NCBI GenBank assembly: GCA_025667525.1
Contig: JANFOE010002249.1
Span: forward strand, 1 to 64,000
Direction of reading: 5' to 3'
DNA from: Glebionis coronaria
Lineage: Eukaryota > Streptophyta > Magnoliopsida > Asterales > Asteraceae
DNA: 64,000 bases
Below, piece after piece: positions 21,280-31,950 of the stretch (the first letter of the stretch is position 1; each line of letters starts with the position of its first letter). The translations under genes and the position numbers were made by a program. The notes beneath the pieces are model-generated. The model was not told the origin of the DNA, searched no databases, and was given only the letters and a program-made list of their open reading frames with translations.

Positions 21280-23449
21280 ATGTCAGCAGATGTTGCACGA
21301 TCACACGGTGGTGACGGTGGTGGTGAGGATGAACCTCCTACGCCAAACATCCGCAGCGGTTGTTTCGCCGTATCTATAAATAAAGGTAAGAATATTTGGA
21401 TTATTGTAACACAATCATAAATTTGGTGCATATATATGTTTAAATGTGTATATTTTATTACTTTGTCACTCACTTGATTTTTGCAGGCAAAGGCAAAAGA
21501 AAAGAAAATTTGGGCGGCAGAGAGGCCGGTAGAAAGACTCGGGGCATTACCCGATGTCTCGATTTGTTGGACGAAGTTGAAGCGCATGGCGCTGTCCCGA
21601 TAGATTTTGAAGAAGTCTCTTTCCGGTCTCGCGGCACGCATGCTCAACATTTAGCTAATTTGTCGGGGATTGTATCAGGAGGCTCGTGCCACTGTACTAC
21701 CCAAGTTGGAATGATGTCCCTGATGAGATTGAGGCGATGGTTTGGGCGAACATAGAGGTCAGTTATCATTTTTATGTTCATAATATTATTGTGTTTATTT
21801 ATTTAATGGTGTATATATTTAAATAAATTGTTTATTTATTTATATCATATAAATAAATAAAAAATTTAAATAAATATACAAATTGTATCTTATTTATTTA
21901 TATCATATAATTTTTTTAAATAAATATAAAAAAAATTAAATAAATATATTTTTTTAAATAAATATATATTTGATGAGAATAAGGTAATAAGCTTTTTCGG
22001 ATAAGCTGTTTTCAAACAGCTTGTTCTGATAAGCTTATCAGAACAAGCTGTTTGAAAACAACTTATCTTGATAAGCTTATCAGAACAAGCTGTGTGAAAA
22101 CAACTTGTTCTGATATGCATATCAGGATAAGCTGTTTTCAAACAACTTGTTCTGATAAGCTGTTTTCAAACAGCTTGTCCTGATAAGCTTATCAGAACAA
22201 GCTGTTTTCCAAAAGCTTATGCTTATCATGATAAGTTGTTTTTATTATAAAAATTTAAATAAATATATAAGCCATTAAATAAATAAACAAAATAATATAT
22301 AAATTATATCTCTAACTCTAACTCTGTGTTTGTTTTATTTGTTGTATATGAATGTAGTCTAATTTTAATTTGACGCCATACAAGAGTGATCCTGAGAGAT
22401 GGAGGGGTATACGTGAGGGCATCACTCACATGCTTCAAAAGAGTTACAATTCTCGAAAAAATACGTTCAAGACGAAGCATTGGCGCAGAGACATCGATAC
22501 CGGCACGGTAGACATCGGCAGAGTCCGCAGCGAGCGTCCTCAGGAAATTACTTCCAAGGACTGGGAAAAACATATCGCACTTTGGAGTAATCCGGATTAT
22601 GAGAAAAGATGCCTGACGAACTCCCAGAATCAGTCTAAGTAGAAGACGTCGAGTCGGCAGGGATCTCTTTAGCACTCCTTAGAGACAAAGTGGTGAGAAA
22701 TTCTATAATTAATTTACATACATATATGTCTTTGATTATATGGTTTGGTGTTGTTTTTTTGTTTTGAATTTGCTTCATTCTATATATGCGTGTCTATGTA
22801 TGTACAGACCCAAGCTGCAATTCAAGCTGATGTGCCACCCCCGACTGTCATTGACCAATTCTTCGTTACGCACACCGACGAGCATGGGAATTTTCCTTGC
22901 GACGCGGACCGCGTAATGTGTGTAAGTATTTTTTTTTATTTTTTAAATTAATTAATTAATTTTTTTATATACCTTGGTTTTTTACTATTCCCTGCCGATA
23001 AATAATGTACCAACCCGACTAATAAATAATATACTAACTGTCGTTTGTTTTTGTCACTTCATTAGGAGGAGATGCTTGCGATGAAGGCTGAAGGCAAACA
23101 TACGGACGACGAGATCAACCGTATCGTCCGAGGCGGAAAGCAGCGAGGCCACATGCCCGGTGTCAGTCAGATAGTGCCGAGAAGGACTCGATATATTCCT
23201 CCCCCTGCCGTCGACCCACGATTGGAACAAGTGGCTCAAGTGTTTGACTTTATGAGAAGTGACTATAGGTTTGTCGATGCGTTCTCAGCATTCCTATCGG
23301 GTGGTGCTAGCGGGAGTGGCACGGGAGGTAGCGGTAGTGGCACCGGCGGGAGTGGCATGGGAGGCAGCGGTAGTGGCGCCGGTGGGAGTGGCATGGGAGG
23401 CAGCGGTAGTGGCGCTGGTGGGAGTGGCGGTAGTGGTAATAATGGTTAG
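21280..23449 (+). pseudogene. Second CACTA gene, Ptta/En/Spm plant transposase family
   Basis: Five exons fit: 21280-21385, 21487-21757, 22358-22692, 22808-22921 and 23066-23449, all with GT/AG borders. The start MSADVARS follows an AG, so a 5' UTR intron is possible. Family landmarks are CLDLLDEVEAHGAVPIDFEE, LVPLYYPSWNDVPDEIEAMV, the WRGIREG and WEKHIALWSNPDYEKR segments, FFVTHTDEHGNFPCD, and GGKQRGHMPGVSQIVPRR. The protein ends in a Gly/Ser repeat (GGSGSGAGGSGMGGSGSG). This is the TnpA-like or accessory gene expected in autonomous CACTA elements. A one-base loss in exon 2 (near 21675), and a TAG plus a shift near 22638-22668 in exon 3, disable this copy. The 600-bp intron 2 contains hairpin array 2. 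Confidence 0.75.
21980..22245. repeat. Hairpin-forming inverted-repeat array 2 (intron)
   Basis: Shorter relative of the 17258-17754 array, using the same blocks (GATAAGCTTATC, AAGCTGTTTTCAAACAGCTT). It lies inside the second intron (21758-22357) of the En/Spm-type gene, surrounded by AT-rich sequence. Both transposition genes of one element therefore carry the same foldback array in an intron. Confidence 0.8.
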
Positions 23450-23740
23450 TATGTCTTGTTTTTCCTACCTTAACATGCAAGTTTAATAATTGTAAACCCC
23501 GAATTGCAAGTTTAATAAGTGTAACTAGGAACTTTGTACTCAAGTATTGTGACATATGTATTTGTATTGATTGATTTAATCGATCGAGAGGTTACATGTT
23601 ATTGTGTTTTGGTACTAGATTCGTGGTAGATTTTTAGTATTTGTATCCCCAGGTTTTGTATTTGTATTCCCAGGATTTGGTAGATTTTTTCCGGAAAAAA
23701 ATCTGGAAATAGCCTGCTGTGCAGGCTGTAAAAAAAATGT
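23450..23740. other. 3' flank of the second CACTA gene
   Basis: Non-coding. It includes short direct repeats (TTGTATTCCCAGG type at 23640-23680) and a GC hairpin AGCCTGCTGTGCAGGCT at about 23711-23727, which could act in transcript 3' end formation. No gene seen. Confidence 0.35.
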
Positions 23741-23744
23741 CAAA

Positions 23745-24300
23745 GTTTCCCTGGCGACATGTCGCCAGGGAAACCTGGGGCTGGATTGACTTTCTGAAAA
23801 GTCAGCAGAGTTTCCCTGGAGATATGTCGCCAGGGAAACTCTGGCACAACGTTGACTTGTCAACGCGAGGCATTGACTTGTCAACGTAACCAATAGTTTC
23901 CCTTGCGACATGTCGCCAGGGAAACTCCGGCACAACGTTGACTTGTCAACGCGAGGCATTGACTTGTCAACGTAACCAATAGTTTCCCTGGCGACATGTC
24001 GCCAGGGAAAATTGAGGATTAAGCAGCAGATTTACTTAAGTTTGTTAATCACCCAATGTTTCCCTGGCGACATATGTCACCAGGGAAACTTTCCCGCACC
24101 AAATCCAGCGTGGCACTAGTTTTTGAACCCAAGGGCTGCGGGGCCCACTAAGTCGCCAGGAAATCCAAAATTGTCGCCAGGGATAATTTCCCGCACCAGC
24201 TTTCTTTGGCGATTTTTCTCTGGCGACATCTCGCTAGGGATACGTTTTCCCTGGCGACATGTCGCCAGGAAAACCTCGAAATTTAGCCGGGGAAGGCTTG
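23745..24300. repeat. CACTA right subterminal palindrome cluster
   Basis: Palindromes of the same family at about 23745, 23811, 23896, 23982, 24058 and 24246, with fragments at 24150-24240. The copy at 23745-23774 is a perfect 30-bp palindrome. An 86-bp unit including one palindrome is tandemly duplicated (23851 and 23937 registers). Between palindromes are four copies of an inner repeat TTGACTTGTCAA at 23852, 23873, 23938 and 23959. Palindrome density increases toward the terminus, as with CACTA subterminal repeats. Confidence 0.85.
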
Positions 24301-24313
24301 CATTTTTGTAGTG

Positions 24314-24412
24314 CGACTATAAGTCTATAAGTACCCATAAATCCCAAACCTCTTCCATGCATCTATAAACAATCGAAACCCTATTTTATCATCGTACGTT
24401 GCCGTTCATTCG
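24314..24412 (+). promoter_or_regulatory. EFL1-2 leader left after CACTA insertion
   Basis: 99 bp between the CACTA right end and the EFL1-2 ATG at 24413. It begins with the duplicated CGA. Possible weak TATA-like sequence (TATAAGTC) occurs at about 24319-24333. The insertion separated the EFL1 start from its former upstream region, so the native promoter is mostly displaced 13.7 kb away. Confidence 0.4.
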
Positions 24413-25940
24413 ATGGATGATACATACGACGACTGCCATAATATACGAAACATATGCATATTAGCCCACGTGGATCATGGAAAGACAACTTTAGCAGACC
24501 ATTTAATAGCATCATATGCATATGGTGGTGGTGTTTTACATTCTAAACAAGCTGGTCGTGCAAGGTACATGGACTTTTTGGACGAGGAGCAACATCGTGC
24601 TATCACCATGAAAAGTTCCTCAAGCGCCCTTAAGTTTAACCATCATTTATTAATTTGATTGATTCCCCGGGTCATATGGACTTTTGTAGTGAAGTTAGTA
24701 CTGCTAGCAGGTTAAGTGATGGCGGGTTGGTTTTAGTTGATGTTGTTAAGGTGTTCTTCTTCAAACGCACGCTGTTTTGAGGCAGGCATGGATTGAGAAG
24801 GTTACTCCTTGTTTGGTTTTGAATAAGATTGATAGGCTCATATTGGAACTCAAGCTGACTCCGTTAGAAGCGTATGCTAGGTTGTTGAGGATTGTTCGTG
24901 AGGTTAATGAGATTCTTAGTGCGTTTAAGAGTGAGAAGTATTTGTCAGATGTTGATTCTCTTATTCAAGAGGGGACAGGGGATATGAGAGACGACGAGGG
25001 GATTGAGTTTATTGAAGATGACGAGGAGGATACGTTTCAGCCACAAAAAGGGAATGTGCTGTTTACTTGTGCATTGGATGGCTGGGGGTTTGGGACATGT
25101 AAGTTTGCCGAGTTTTATGCAAGTAAACTTGGAACGACCGTGGGAACTTTGCAGAAGGCTTTGTGGGGTCCCTAGTACTTTATTCCCAAGACTAAGATGA
25201 TTGTGGGTAAGGAAGGGTTGGCGCCTGGGAGTACGGTGAGGCCTATGTTTGTGCAGTTTGTGCTTGAGCCATTATGGCAGGTGTACGAAGTGGCCTTGGA
25301 TACAAATGGTGATAAAGGGATTTTGGAAAAGTTGATTAAACGTTTAATTTGTATGTTCCTCCTCGTGAGCTGCAGACTAAAGATCCGAAATTTGTTCTTC
25401 AGTCGGCTATGAGTAGATGGCTTCCGTTATCAGATGTTATTTTGTCTATGGTGGTTAAACATATGCCCGACCCTGTAACTGCACAGTCGTTTCGTATAAC
25501 ATGACTTTTACCCAAACGAGAAGTTGTTTTAGATAGTGATGTCGGTAAGTCTGATGTGATTGCGGAGGCCAAGCTTGTGAGGAAATCTGTCGAGGCTTGT
25601 GATTCTAGACCAGAAGCTCCATGTGTTGCTTTTGTTTCTAAAATATACGCAGTTCCTATTGAAATGTTACCTCAACAAGACGTAAATAGTTATCACGATG
25701 AAGGGGGGAAATGATGATTTGGATGAGTGTTTCTTAGCATTTGCGAGGGTTTTTAGTGGTGTTCTTCATGCGGGTCAGAAGCTTTATGTGTTATCAGCAT
25801 TATATGATCCTCTAAAAGCGGGTGAGTCTGTTTAAAATCATATTCATGAAGTTGAATTGCATTCGTTGTATTTGATGATGGGTCAAGGTTTAAAACCAGT
25901 AGCTACTGCTCGTGCTGGTAATATCGTTGCTATTAGAGAA
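24413..25940 (+). pseudogene. EFL1: EFL1 GTPase pseudogene, copy B
   Basis: This copy keeps the N-terminus lost in copy A, including the P-loop [14 protein letters not shown] and the switch I-type segment [15 protein letters not shown]. It then follows the same sequence as 3904-4959 and 7550-7800. One T is missing at about 24647-24650 compared with copy A, so the frame stops before DSPGHMDF. Other lesions are a base loss near 24750, TGG to TAG at about 25173, a shift near 25342, an Arg codon to TGA near 25501 and CAA to TAA near 25833. The match ends abruptly at about 25940. All of these are visible by comparison with copy A. It is non-functional and older-looking than copy A in number of lesions. 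Confidence 0.85.
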
Positions 25941-26269
25941 TAACGCCTGGAAAACAGGATGTCTCGATGAATCGAGTTACAAATCCTTGACCACCCATCA
26001 TTCTAGGTTGATTTCGATAGGTGTACATGTAGACATCATATCATAAGGGCTGTAGTTGTCTTTCCAATGAATTTTTCTGTGAATACATAAATTGTCTTCG
26101 TGTAAATATGATTAGCCTAACATAAATTGTCGACTTTTTTGACACCCTTAGGCGCGAACAACAATTCCATATTTTTTTAGTCATTTATATAAAACTGAGT
26201 CCAATAACAAGGCCTAATGTTGATTTACAAATAATATTAAAGCCCAAAGAAAAGCACCAGATGTAGGTC
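25941..26269. other. Gene-free stretch after EFL1-2
   Basis: About 330 bp of AT-rich sequence after the EFL1 break. No coding match or repeat relation to the rest of the window is apparent. Confidence 0.4.
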
Positions 26270-27421
26270 ATTGATTGGATAGAAGCCATTCACACGGATC
26301 AACTAAGAAAAATGAACGATGTGATCCCAACCGTCAAATCTTTGTCACACGGATCGAAGTTTAAGAAATGAAGGGTCAGGATTAACCAAAAAGAAACACA
26401 AATATCCTGTAAAGAAACACAATTGTCCATTAGACAAAAGGCTTTTCTGTACTATGTATTATTTTTTTCTTTTGTATAAAAACAGCTCAAACAAAACACA
26501 AAAATTCACTCATCTTTTTTATTCCTTCCAAGTTTCTTTCTGATTCTTCTTTTGTTATAGATATAAACTGATAGATCTGAGAATAGGTATTCATTTTTAT
26601 CACTTACATTTGTTAATTTTCATCCTGCAAGTTATGTTTGTGATTTATTAAGGTTGTTATACAAATATTCATTATTCTCTACTTTTGTGATGAAGGTGTG
26701 AGACGAGGATGCTTCTCATGGAAGCTGTGATGGTTGTTTGGGAAACGTCTGGTCTTTTTTAGGCTCGACATGTTCTAGAATACAACATGAATGACAAGTC
26801 AAACGTCATACATCATGACATAAAGAGTGCCAACACCAGAAGGAAAAAGACTCTACCCGTGTTTACTAAAAAATAGGGGAGTTGGAGCCCTTTTTCTCTA
26901 GCATCCATGGGCGTACCACCCTTTTTAAAATCCGATTGTATCACCATAATCGGTCAAACGTGCTTCAACAACTAGTGAGCCCTACCGCCAAAATGGATCT
27001 CGTCAAGGGAAAATCGCCATTTGGAGCTAAAATTTAACTATGGAGATGTTTTTGTAACCTCTTTTGCATATATATGATTTTTGCAACCTCTTTTTCTTAT
27101 TTATGATTTATTGCCTACATGGTTAGAGGATCTTGTGTGTAATATAGTAAGATATGAGTTTGTTTCTATGCTATTAAGATAGTTTGAACAAATTTGACTT
27201 TAATATGTTAAGACTTATATTTATGTAAATCACCACTGCTATTACAGTATGTTTCTACATCTGTCAAGTGTCAACAATACTATTCTAGTATTCTTTTTCT
27301 TACTGTGTGTCGATTCCATGATGTTTATTACGAGTAATATCAATGTTGTTGGTTTTCGTCAAAACGCCGAATATGGAAGGGATGAATGTGCTATAGGAGA
27401 AGGATTTGGTCATTTTGCAAA
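26270..27421 (+). pseudogene. GLX1-derived pseudogene unit D1 with kinase-like fragment
   Basis: Homologous to 30240-31552. It starts with a promoter-like segment containing ACACGGATCGAA and GGGTCAGGATTAA, a TATA box (TATAAAAACAG at about 26475), and a 5' UTR-like part with a possible intron. A short coding relic at about 26710-26875 reads ARHVLEYNMNDKSN then VIHHDIKSAN. This resembles the catalytic loop of receptor-like kinases (VIHRDIKSAN, with HHD instead of HRD); a distant match to the GLX1 N-terminus is an alternative. TAG codons interrupt it. At 27345-27420 a GLX1 exon relic reads YGRDECAIGEGFGHFA. The unit is clearly dead. Confidence 0.45.
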
Positions 27422-28244
27422 TTGCTAGGCGTTTTGAAAAAGATATCCATCTGTTGACCCAGGAGGGACGATAGAAGGCGCGGAATAAATTATGGTTGGA
27501 TCAATGTGTTTCAACCGGCAGCTTATTTCAAAGTTAGATATTTTCGCCGCTCCGATGCAATGTAACTGGGATAAATGTATGCTATAATAGCTTAGCACGT
27601 CGATGAGAAAGCGGCTAAGGAGGATGCGATTGTTGGCAAACTCGAAAAATATAGTATATACACCGATTTTGCCTGCTGGGAAGCTCCCGATGTGCATTCC
27701 TGGGTCTGGTACTGTCGGGTGTAGATATGAGGAAATGTGGTATTTGGAAGTAAATTAGGAGAGTTCATTCTCAGAAATCCGGGACGCTACATCAAATAAT
27801 TTAGCCACCATCCTTGTCTCCTGTAAATAGCCGTGTGCGGTTTTACTTTGTAACTTTTTGATTCTAGGAAACGAACTCTTTGAATTTTAACAATGGAGGA
27901 AAATGAACTTGGGGGAAATAATGAAGACTGATCGTGGATGTCTGGTATTTAGTACCCTCTCATAGGTGAAGGATCGTGCGACACGTGTTGACTGTTACTT
28001 TTATCCACGGGTCCTATGGGGGTTTCTTTCCAATGACGTGGTAGAAGTTTTTCACATTTTCCAACGAAAGTAGGTGATAGTGGATTATGACGTGGATTGC
28101 TATTAACGGGATTGTTTGAAATATTTGTTTAAAAGGCACTCAAAGGGGCATTTATTTTGTTGTATGCCATTACATGTAGAGGCTTTTATGCTTAGTAGTC
28201 TAGTAGCCGCGGTCAGGACCTGTGACAATTAGACTGGGGGGACA
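27422..28244. other. Unassigned sequence between unit D1 and LTR
   Basis: No recognised gene. The plus strand around 27560-27720 has short fragments such as VDEKAAKEDAIVGKLEK, and the minus strand has a 90-codon frame at 27425-27697. Neither matches a family I know. The last ~30 bp (AATTAGACTGGGGGGACA) include a purine-rich tract resembling a retrotransposon polypurine tract. Confidence 0.35.
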
Positions 28245-28827
28245 TGATTACGTATAGTCCCTATTCGGGTTGTATAACCCGACCCACGGGTACTACCCGA
28301 ATCCATTAGGTATGGATTGTCACTGCGCAGCGCGCGCGCAGGCCCAGGAGGCCCGGTAAGCCGTTGTCGCACGGTGGATGATTACTTAACCAGGTCCTCA
28401 TCGCAGTGCGACAGGATCAGACATAATATAATATCTTATAGTTATATTCGCCTAAGGGAAAGAGATATACACTTACCTTAGTTATGCGATAAAGATCAAG
28501 CTATTTTGGGTCATTATCTCTTCCTTAGGCCGCAAGAGTTGGAGAGCCCATCCAGGACTCTCTCGGGTATAAAAGGAACCCTCGGGGTTCCACAAAGGTA
28601 CGATACACATAATACTCTAAACCCTCACATAATACTCAAACCGATTACTTACTCTCACGCCGGAGTCTAATCGTGGGACAAGCGCCCACGGTAAGCCTAA
28701 CGGTGTCTGTTCTTTAGTGTGTAGGGTCTTCAAACAAGATTCACTTGGTGCAAGAGCCAGAAGCCACAAGACCCTGAATTAAGCCTAATTCGGGTTCAGC
28801 TCGGTCCATCCAACTTTTGTATCAACA
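28245..28827 (+). mobile_element. Gypsy-type LTR fragment (3' LTR or solo LTR)
   Basis: About 583 bp from TGATTACGTATAG to TTGTATCAACA, preceded by a polypurine-like ACTGGGGGGA. It is GC-richer than its surroundings, with a TATA-like GGGTATAAAAGGAACC near 28565. The right end is joined directly to the Harbinger transposase C-terminus. No target duplication or internal region was found, so it is either a 5'-truncated element or an eroded solo LTR. Confidence 0.5.
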
Positions 28828-29510
28828 CCAAACGTTTGCCACATATGCTCAGTCAACTTAATATTTTGAGATAAATGAGATTCTATGTTGCGTAGTCGTT
28901 ATTTATTTCTCACTAAACTTGGCAAATATGCAATTCTTTTAGTAGAGTATGTAACAACATCATCATTATTTGTATCAATGTCGTTGAAAAATTCTAACAT
29001 AGACAATTTTATAAGTTTCTTGTTCATCTTCTACTATCATATTATGCATAATAACGCAAGCAATCAAAACTTTCCAATTTTTCATAATTTTAAATAAGAC
29101 ATGGATGTCGAAGGAATGCAAAATGAGCTTGTAGAACTCCAAATACTAGTTTCACATTTTTTCGGACGGTTTTTTGACATTAAGCGAACAACTTATGCTT
29201 TCTAATTTGCGAAGAAGATATAAGTATGATAAATACAAACCAAGAAGAATATATGCCATCATTAAGATAATATGTCATATTTTTCTGCTTACCATTCACA
29301 ACATAATTCATTTTAGGTACTCGACCTTCTAAAACGTCACTAAAAACAGGAGATAGATGGGAACGTTAATATCATTACATGGACATGGTGTTTCAAAGAA
29401 AACATGCCATATCCATAAGTCATGTCATGCAACAGCTTCTAAAATGATGGTTGGCTTTCCACTTTTGCTTGGTATTTGAGAATATTCAAACAAAATTTTG
29501 GAAATATGTT
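28828..29510 (-). pseudogene. PIF/Harbinger transposase relic
   Basis: Not visible as one open frame, but the minus strand gives the family's blocks in order. PTIILEAVA and LWIWHVFFETP with NDINVP lie at about 29455-29370. NYVVNG-like and GIYSSWFVF lie at about 29300-29240, and RKHKLFA around 29200. A degenerate YLEFYKLILHSF block (equivalent to the AFGVLQ region) follows. CVIMHNMIVEDE is at about 29075-29040, and RLRNIESHL with LTEHMWQTFG is at about 28890-28830. Several stops and shifts are present. This is the DDE transposase (DDE_4 family) of an old PIF/Harbinger element, broken at its C-terminus by the LTR fragment. Confidence 0.8.
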
Positions 29511-29663
29511 ATGAAATTTTATGATTTGGTATATTATACATTTGATTTAGATTCAGCGAAAAACGTGAGTTTTTTTAGACTAAGTGTTTAAAAGAGTAGA
29601 CTAATAGTTTTATTATGATTGAGAACTTAGAAAACTTTAGAAATAAACTTGGATGGTTAATAT

Positions 29664-29770
29664 TCATTAGAGGTGGCAAAACGGGAGGGCACGGGCGACG
29701 GGTTAAACGGGCTACGGGCGGCGGGCGAAACGGGAGGGCTAAACGGGCACAATCTAAAACGGGAATAAAA
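29664..29770 (+). mobile_element. hAT-like terminal sequence, fragment 1
   Basis: Begins TAGAGGTGGCAAAACGGG, the type of end seen in many plant hAT elements, followed by repeated ACGGGC / ACGGGAGGG blocks. A related fragment lies at 48655-48830, and both continue into AAAACATATAA. No opposite end or target duplication was found. Confidence 0.4.
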
Positions 29771-30239
29771 CATATAAGAACATAGAATTAAATAATAAAA
29801 ATACTTGTTTGAAAGTCGTGAATAAAAAATTAAATATAAAATATTCGTGAAGTAGTCTAATTAGTATTTTACACGTGTGCCCATTAAACCTATTTAGTTT
29901 GTTATATATGCGCTCGTTTATCCCATTAATAATAAAACATGGGCAAAAAGTGTCATCTTTTTTTGAAAAATATTAAAAGTATTTATATTTATTAAAATGG
30001 ACAAGATTTGTCACTTTTAATATCCATAATACATAAACTAGATATAAAAAAGTTAAAAATAATCAAAAATTAAAACCTGAGAATATATATGTAACCATAA
30101 AAATATTAAACTACTTTGTGAATCTCTAATATAATTATTATGTAGAAGATAAAATTTAAACCTTACCTTACCGTATCTATAGTACTATATAATCTAAAGG
30201 AAATAAATGAGAATATGAGTATCTAATAGTATAGTGACA
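29771..30239. other. AT-rich gene-free stretch
   Basis: Very AT-rich sequence, possibly the interior of the hAT-like fragment. It includes a TGGGCA-containing segment near 29935-29950. No gene recognised. Confidence 0.4.
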
Positions 30240-31552
30240 CATGGAAAGTTAGTTGTGGAATTGAGTGTGATGGAGCAACTAGTTCGATTCAGTGTATGCA
30301 TTTGATCCGACTTAAAAAGAAAGAACAATATGATCAAAACCGTCCAACTCCATCACACGGATCGAACACAAAAGAAACCAAAGGTCAGGATTAAACCAAA
30401 CAAACACAAATATCCAATGAATAAAGCAAACACAATTGTTCGATGAATAAAAGAGAGCATCTTGTCTTCTTTATAAAGTAAGCTTAAACAAACAAAAATA
30501 ATTCACCCTTCTCTTCCTTTGTGAAACATAATCTTTATTTCTTACCAACCAATTGTTGAACAGATCTGAGAATAGATATTATTTTCTTTTTTTTTATCAC
30601 TTTTTTGTTAGTATTTTTGAACAGATCTGGTTCTTATACAGATACTCATTATGGTACTGATATATTTTCTCTACTTTTGTGATGGAAGGTGTGAGACGAG
30701 GATGCTTCTCATGGAAGTTATGTCTTGTGAAACGTCTGGTCTTTTTTGGGCTCGACATGTTCTAGAATACAACATGAATGACAAGTCAAACGTCATACAT
30801 CATGACATAAAGAGTGCCAACACCAGAAGGAAAAAGACTCTACCCGTGTTTACTGAAAAATGGGGGAGTTGGAGCCCTTTTTCTCTGGCATCCATGGGCG
30901 TACCACCCTTTTTAAAATCCCATTGCATCACCATAATCGGTTAAACGTGCTTCAATAACTAGTGAGCCCTACTGCTAAAATAGATCTCCTCAAGGGAAAA
31001 TCGCCATTTGGAGCTAAGATTTAACTATGGATATGCATTTGCAGGCTCGCTTGCATATTTATGATTTTTGCAACATTTTTTGCTTATTTATGATATATTG
31101 ACAACATGGTTAGAGGATCTTGTGTGTAATATAGTGAGATGTGAGTTTGTTTCTAAGCTATTTAGCTAGTTTGAAAAAAATTTGATTTCGTCAAGGGAAA
31201 ATCGCCATTTAGAGCTAAGATTTAACTATGGAGATGTTTTTGTAACCTCTTTTGCATATTTATGATTTTTGCAACCTCTTTGGCTTATTTATGTATAATG
31301 ACAACATGATTAGAGGATCTTGTGTGTAAATCACCACTGCTATTACAGTATGTTTCTACATCTCTCAAGTGTCAGCAATACTATTCTTTTTCTTACTGTG
31401 TGTTGAGTCCATGATGTTTATTACGAGTAATATCGATGTTGTTGGTTTTCGTCAAAATGCAGATTATGGAAGGGATGAATATGATATAGGAGAAGGATTT
31501 GGTCCTTTTTCAAATTGCTACAGCGGATGTCAAAAAAGTTTGCTAATGTAAA
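30240..31552 (+). pseudogene. GLX1-derived pseudogene unit D2 with kinase-like fragment
   Basis: Second copy of the D1 arrangement, less damaged. After a shared promoter-like segment and 5' leader there is an open frame of 97 codons (30651-30944) with MEVMSCETSGLFWARHVLEY, NDKSN and VIHHDIKSAN. At 31435-31530 is the GLX1 exon relic YGRDEYDIGEGFGPFS. Between them a segment of about 201 bp starting CAAGGGAAAATCGCC is duplicated in tandem (30991 and 31192); D1 has it once. The kinase-like assignment rests only on the VIHxDIKSAN loop and remains uncertain. Confidence 0.45.
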
Positions 31553-31604
31553 TAAACAGAACGTAAGAACTCATTACATTAAACTTTTGATACAAGGTGG
31601 TCAT

Positions 31605-31933
31605 TGTTATATTTAGTCTTTATGTTTGCCTAAGTCATGTCTAGGGATTAAGAGTTGAGTAGCCTAATAACTATGAATAAAGGTCGGTTGGCAATGTCTA
31701 AGCCCAACCCGACCCGTAGGACTTGCTATAGTCGGTTCCCCCTCATCTCTATAAAAGGAGGTGAGGGGGAGCAAACCAATTACATCATTCTTTCAATAAA
31801 CTAATCGGGAAACGATTAGGGATATTACCTTGTGTGGGCGTCGCTTTACTTTTCTCTCGATTGTTGTGTGTATGTGTTCTTCGATCGATATTCCGCATCT
31901 AGATAACCAGGATTGTAGGGATTAAATCCTACA
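31605..31933 (+). repeat. 5' LTR of copia element i
   Basis: TGTTATATTT...ATCCTACA, 329 bp, with a TATA box CTATAAAAGGAGG near 31751 and the transcription start presumably about 30 bp downstream. The primer-binding site begins two bases after its end. Confidence 0.88.
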
Positions 31934-31950
31934 AGTGGTATCAAGCCTGG

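Larger units (their letters stand above)
10572..24313 (+). mobile_element. CACTA (En/Spm) DNA transposon, complete copy
   Basis: Length 13,742 bp. The left end is CACTACAAGAAAA and the right end is the inverse of CACTACAAAAATG. The 3-bp target duplication CGA is at 10569-10571 and 24314-24316. In order it contains left subterminal palindromes, a 100-bp tandem repeat, an antisense GRF zinc-finger gene, a 14-bp E2F-type array, a 41-bp satellite, an AT-rich triplicate, internal palindromes, a hairpin array, a TNP2-type transposase gene, a second En/Spm-type gene with a hairpin array in its intron, and right subterminal palindromes. It sits in the intergenic space between divergent F-box 2 and EFL1-2, about 100 bp before the EFL1 start codon. 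Both transposition genes carry frame lesions, so this copy is probably not autonomous. Confidence 0.92.

Noticed and set aside
23307..23555. Minus-strand ORF of CRYLPCHSHRRHY repeats
   Set aside because: Antisense shadow of the Gly/Ser repeat at the end of the En/Spm-type gene.
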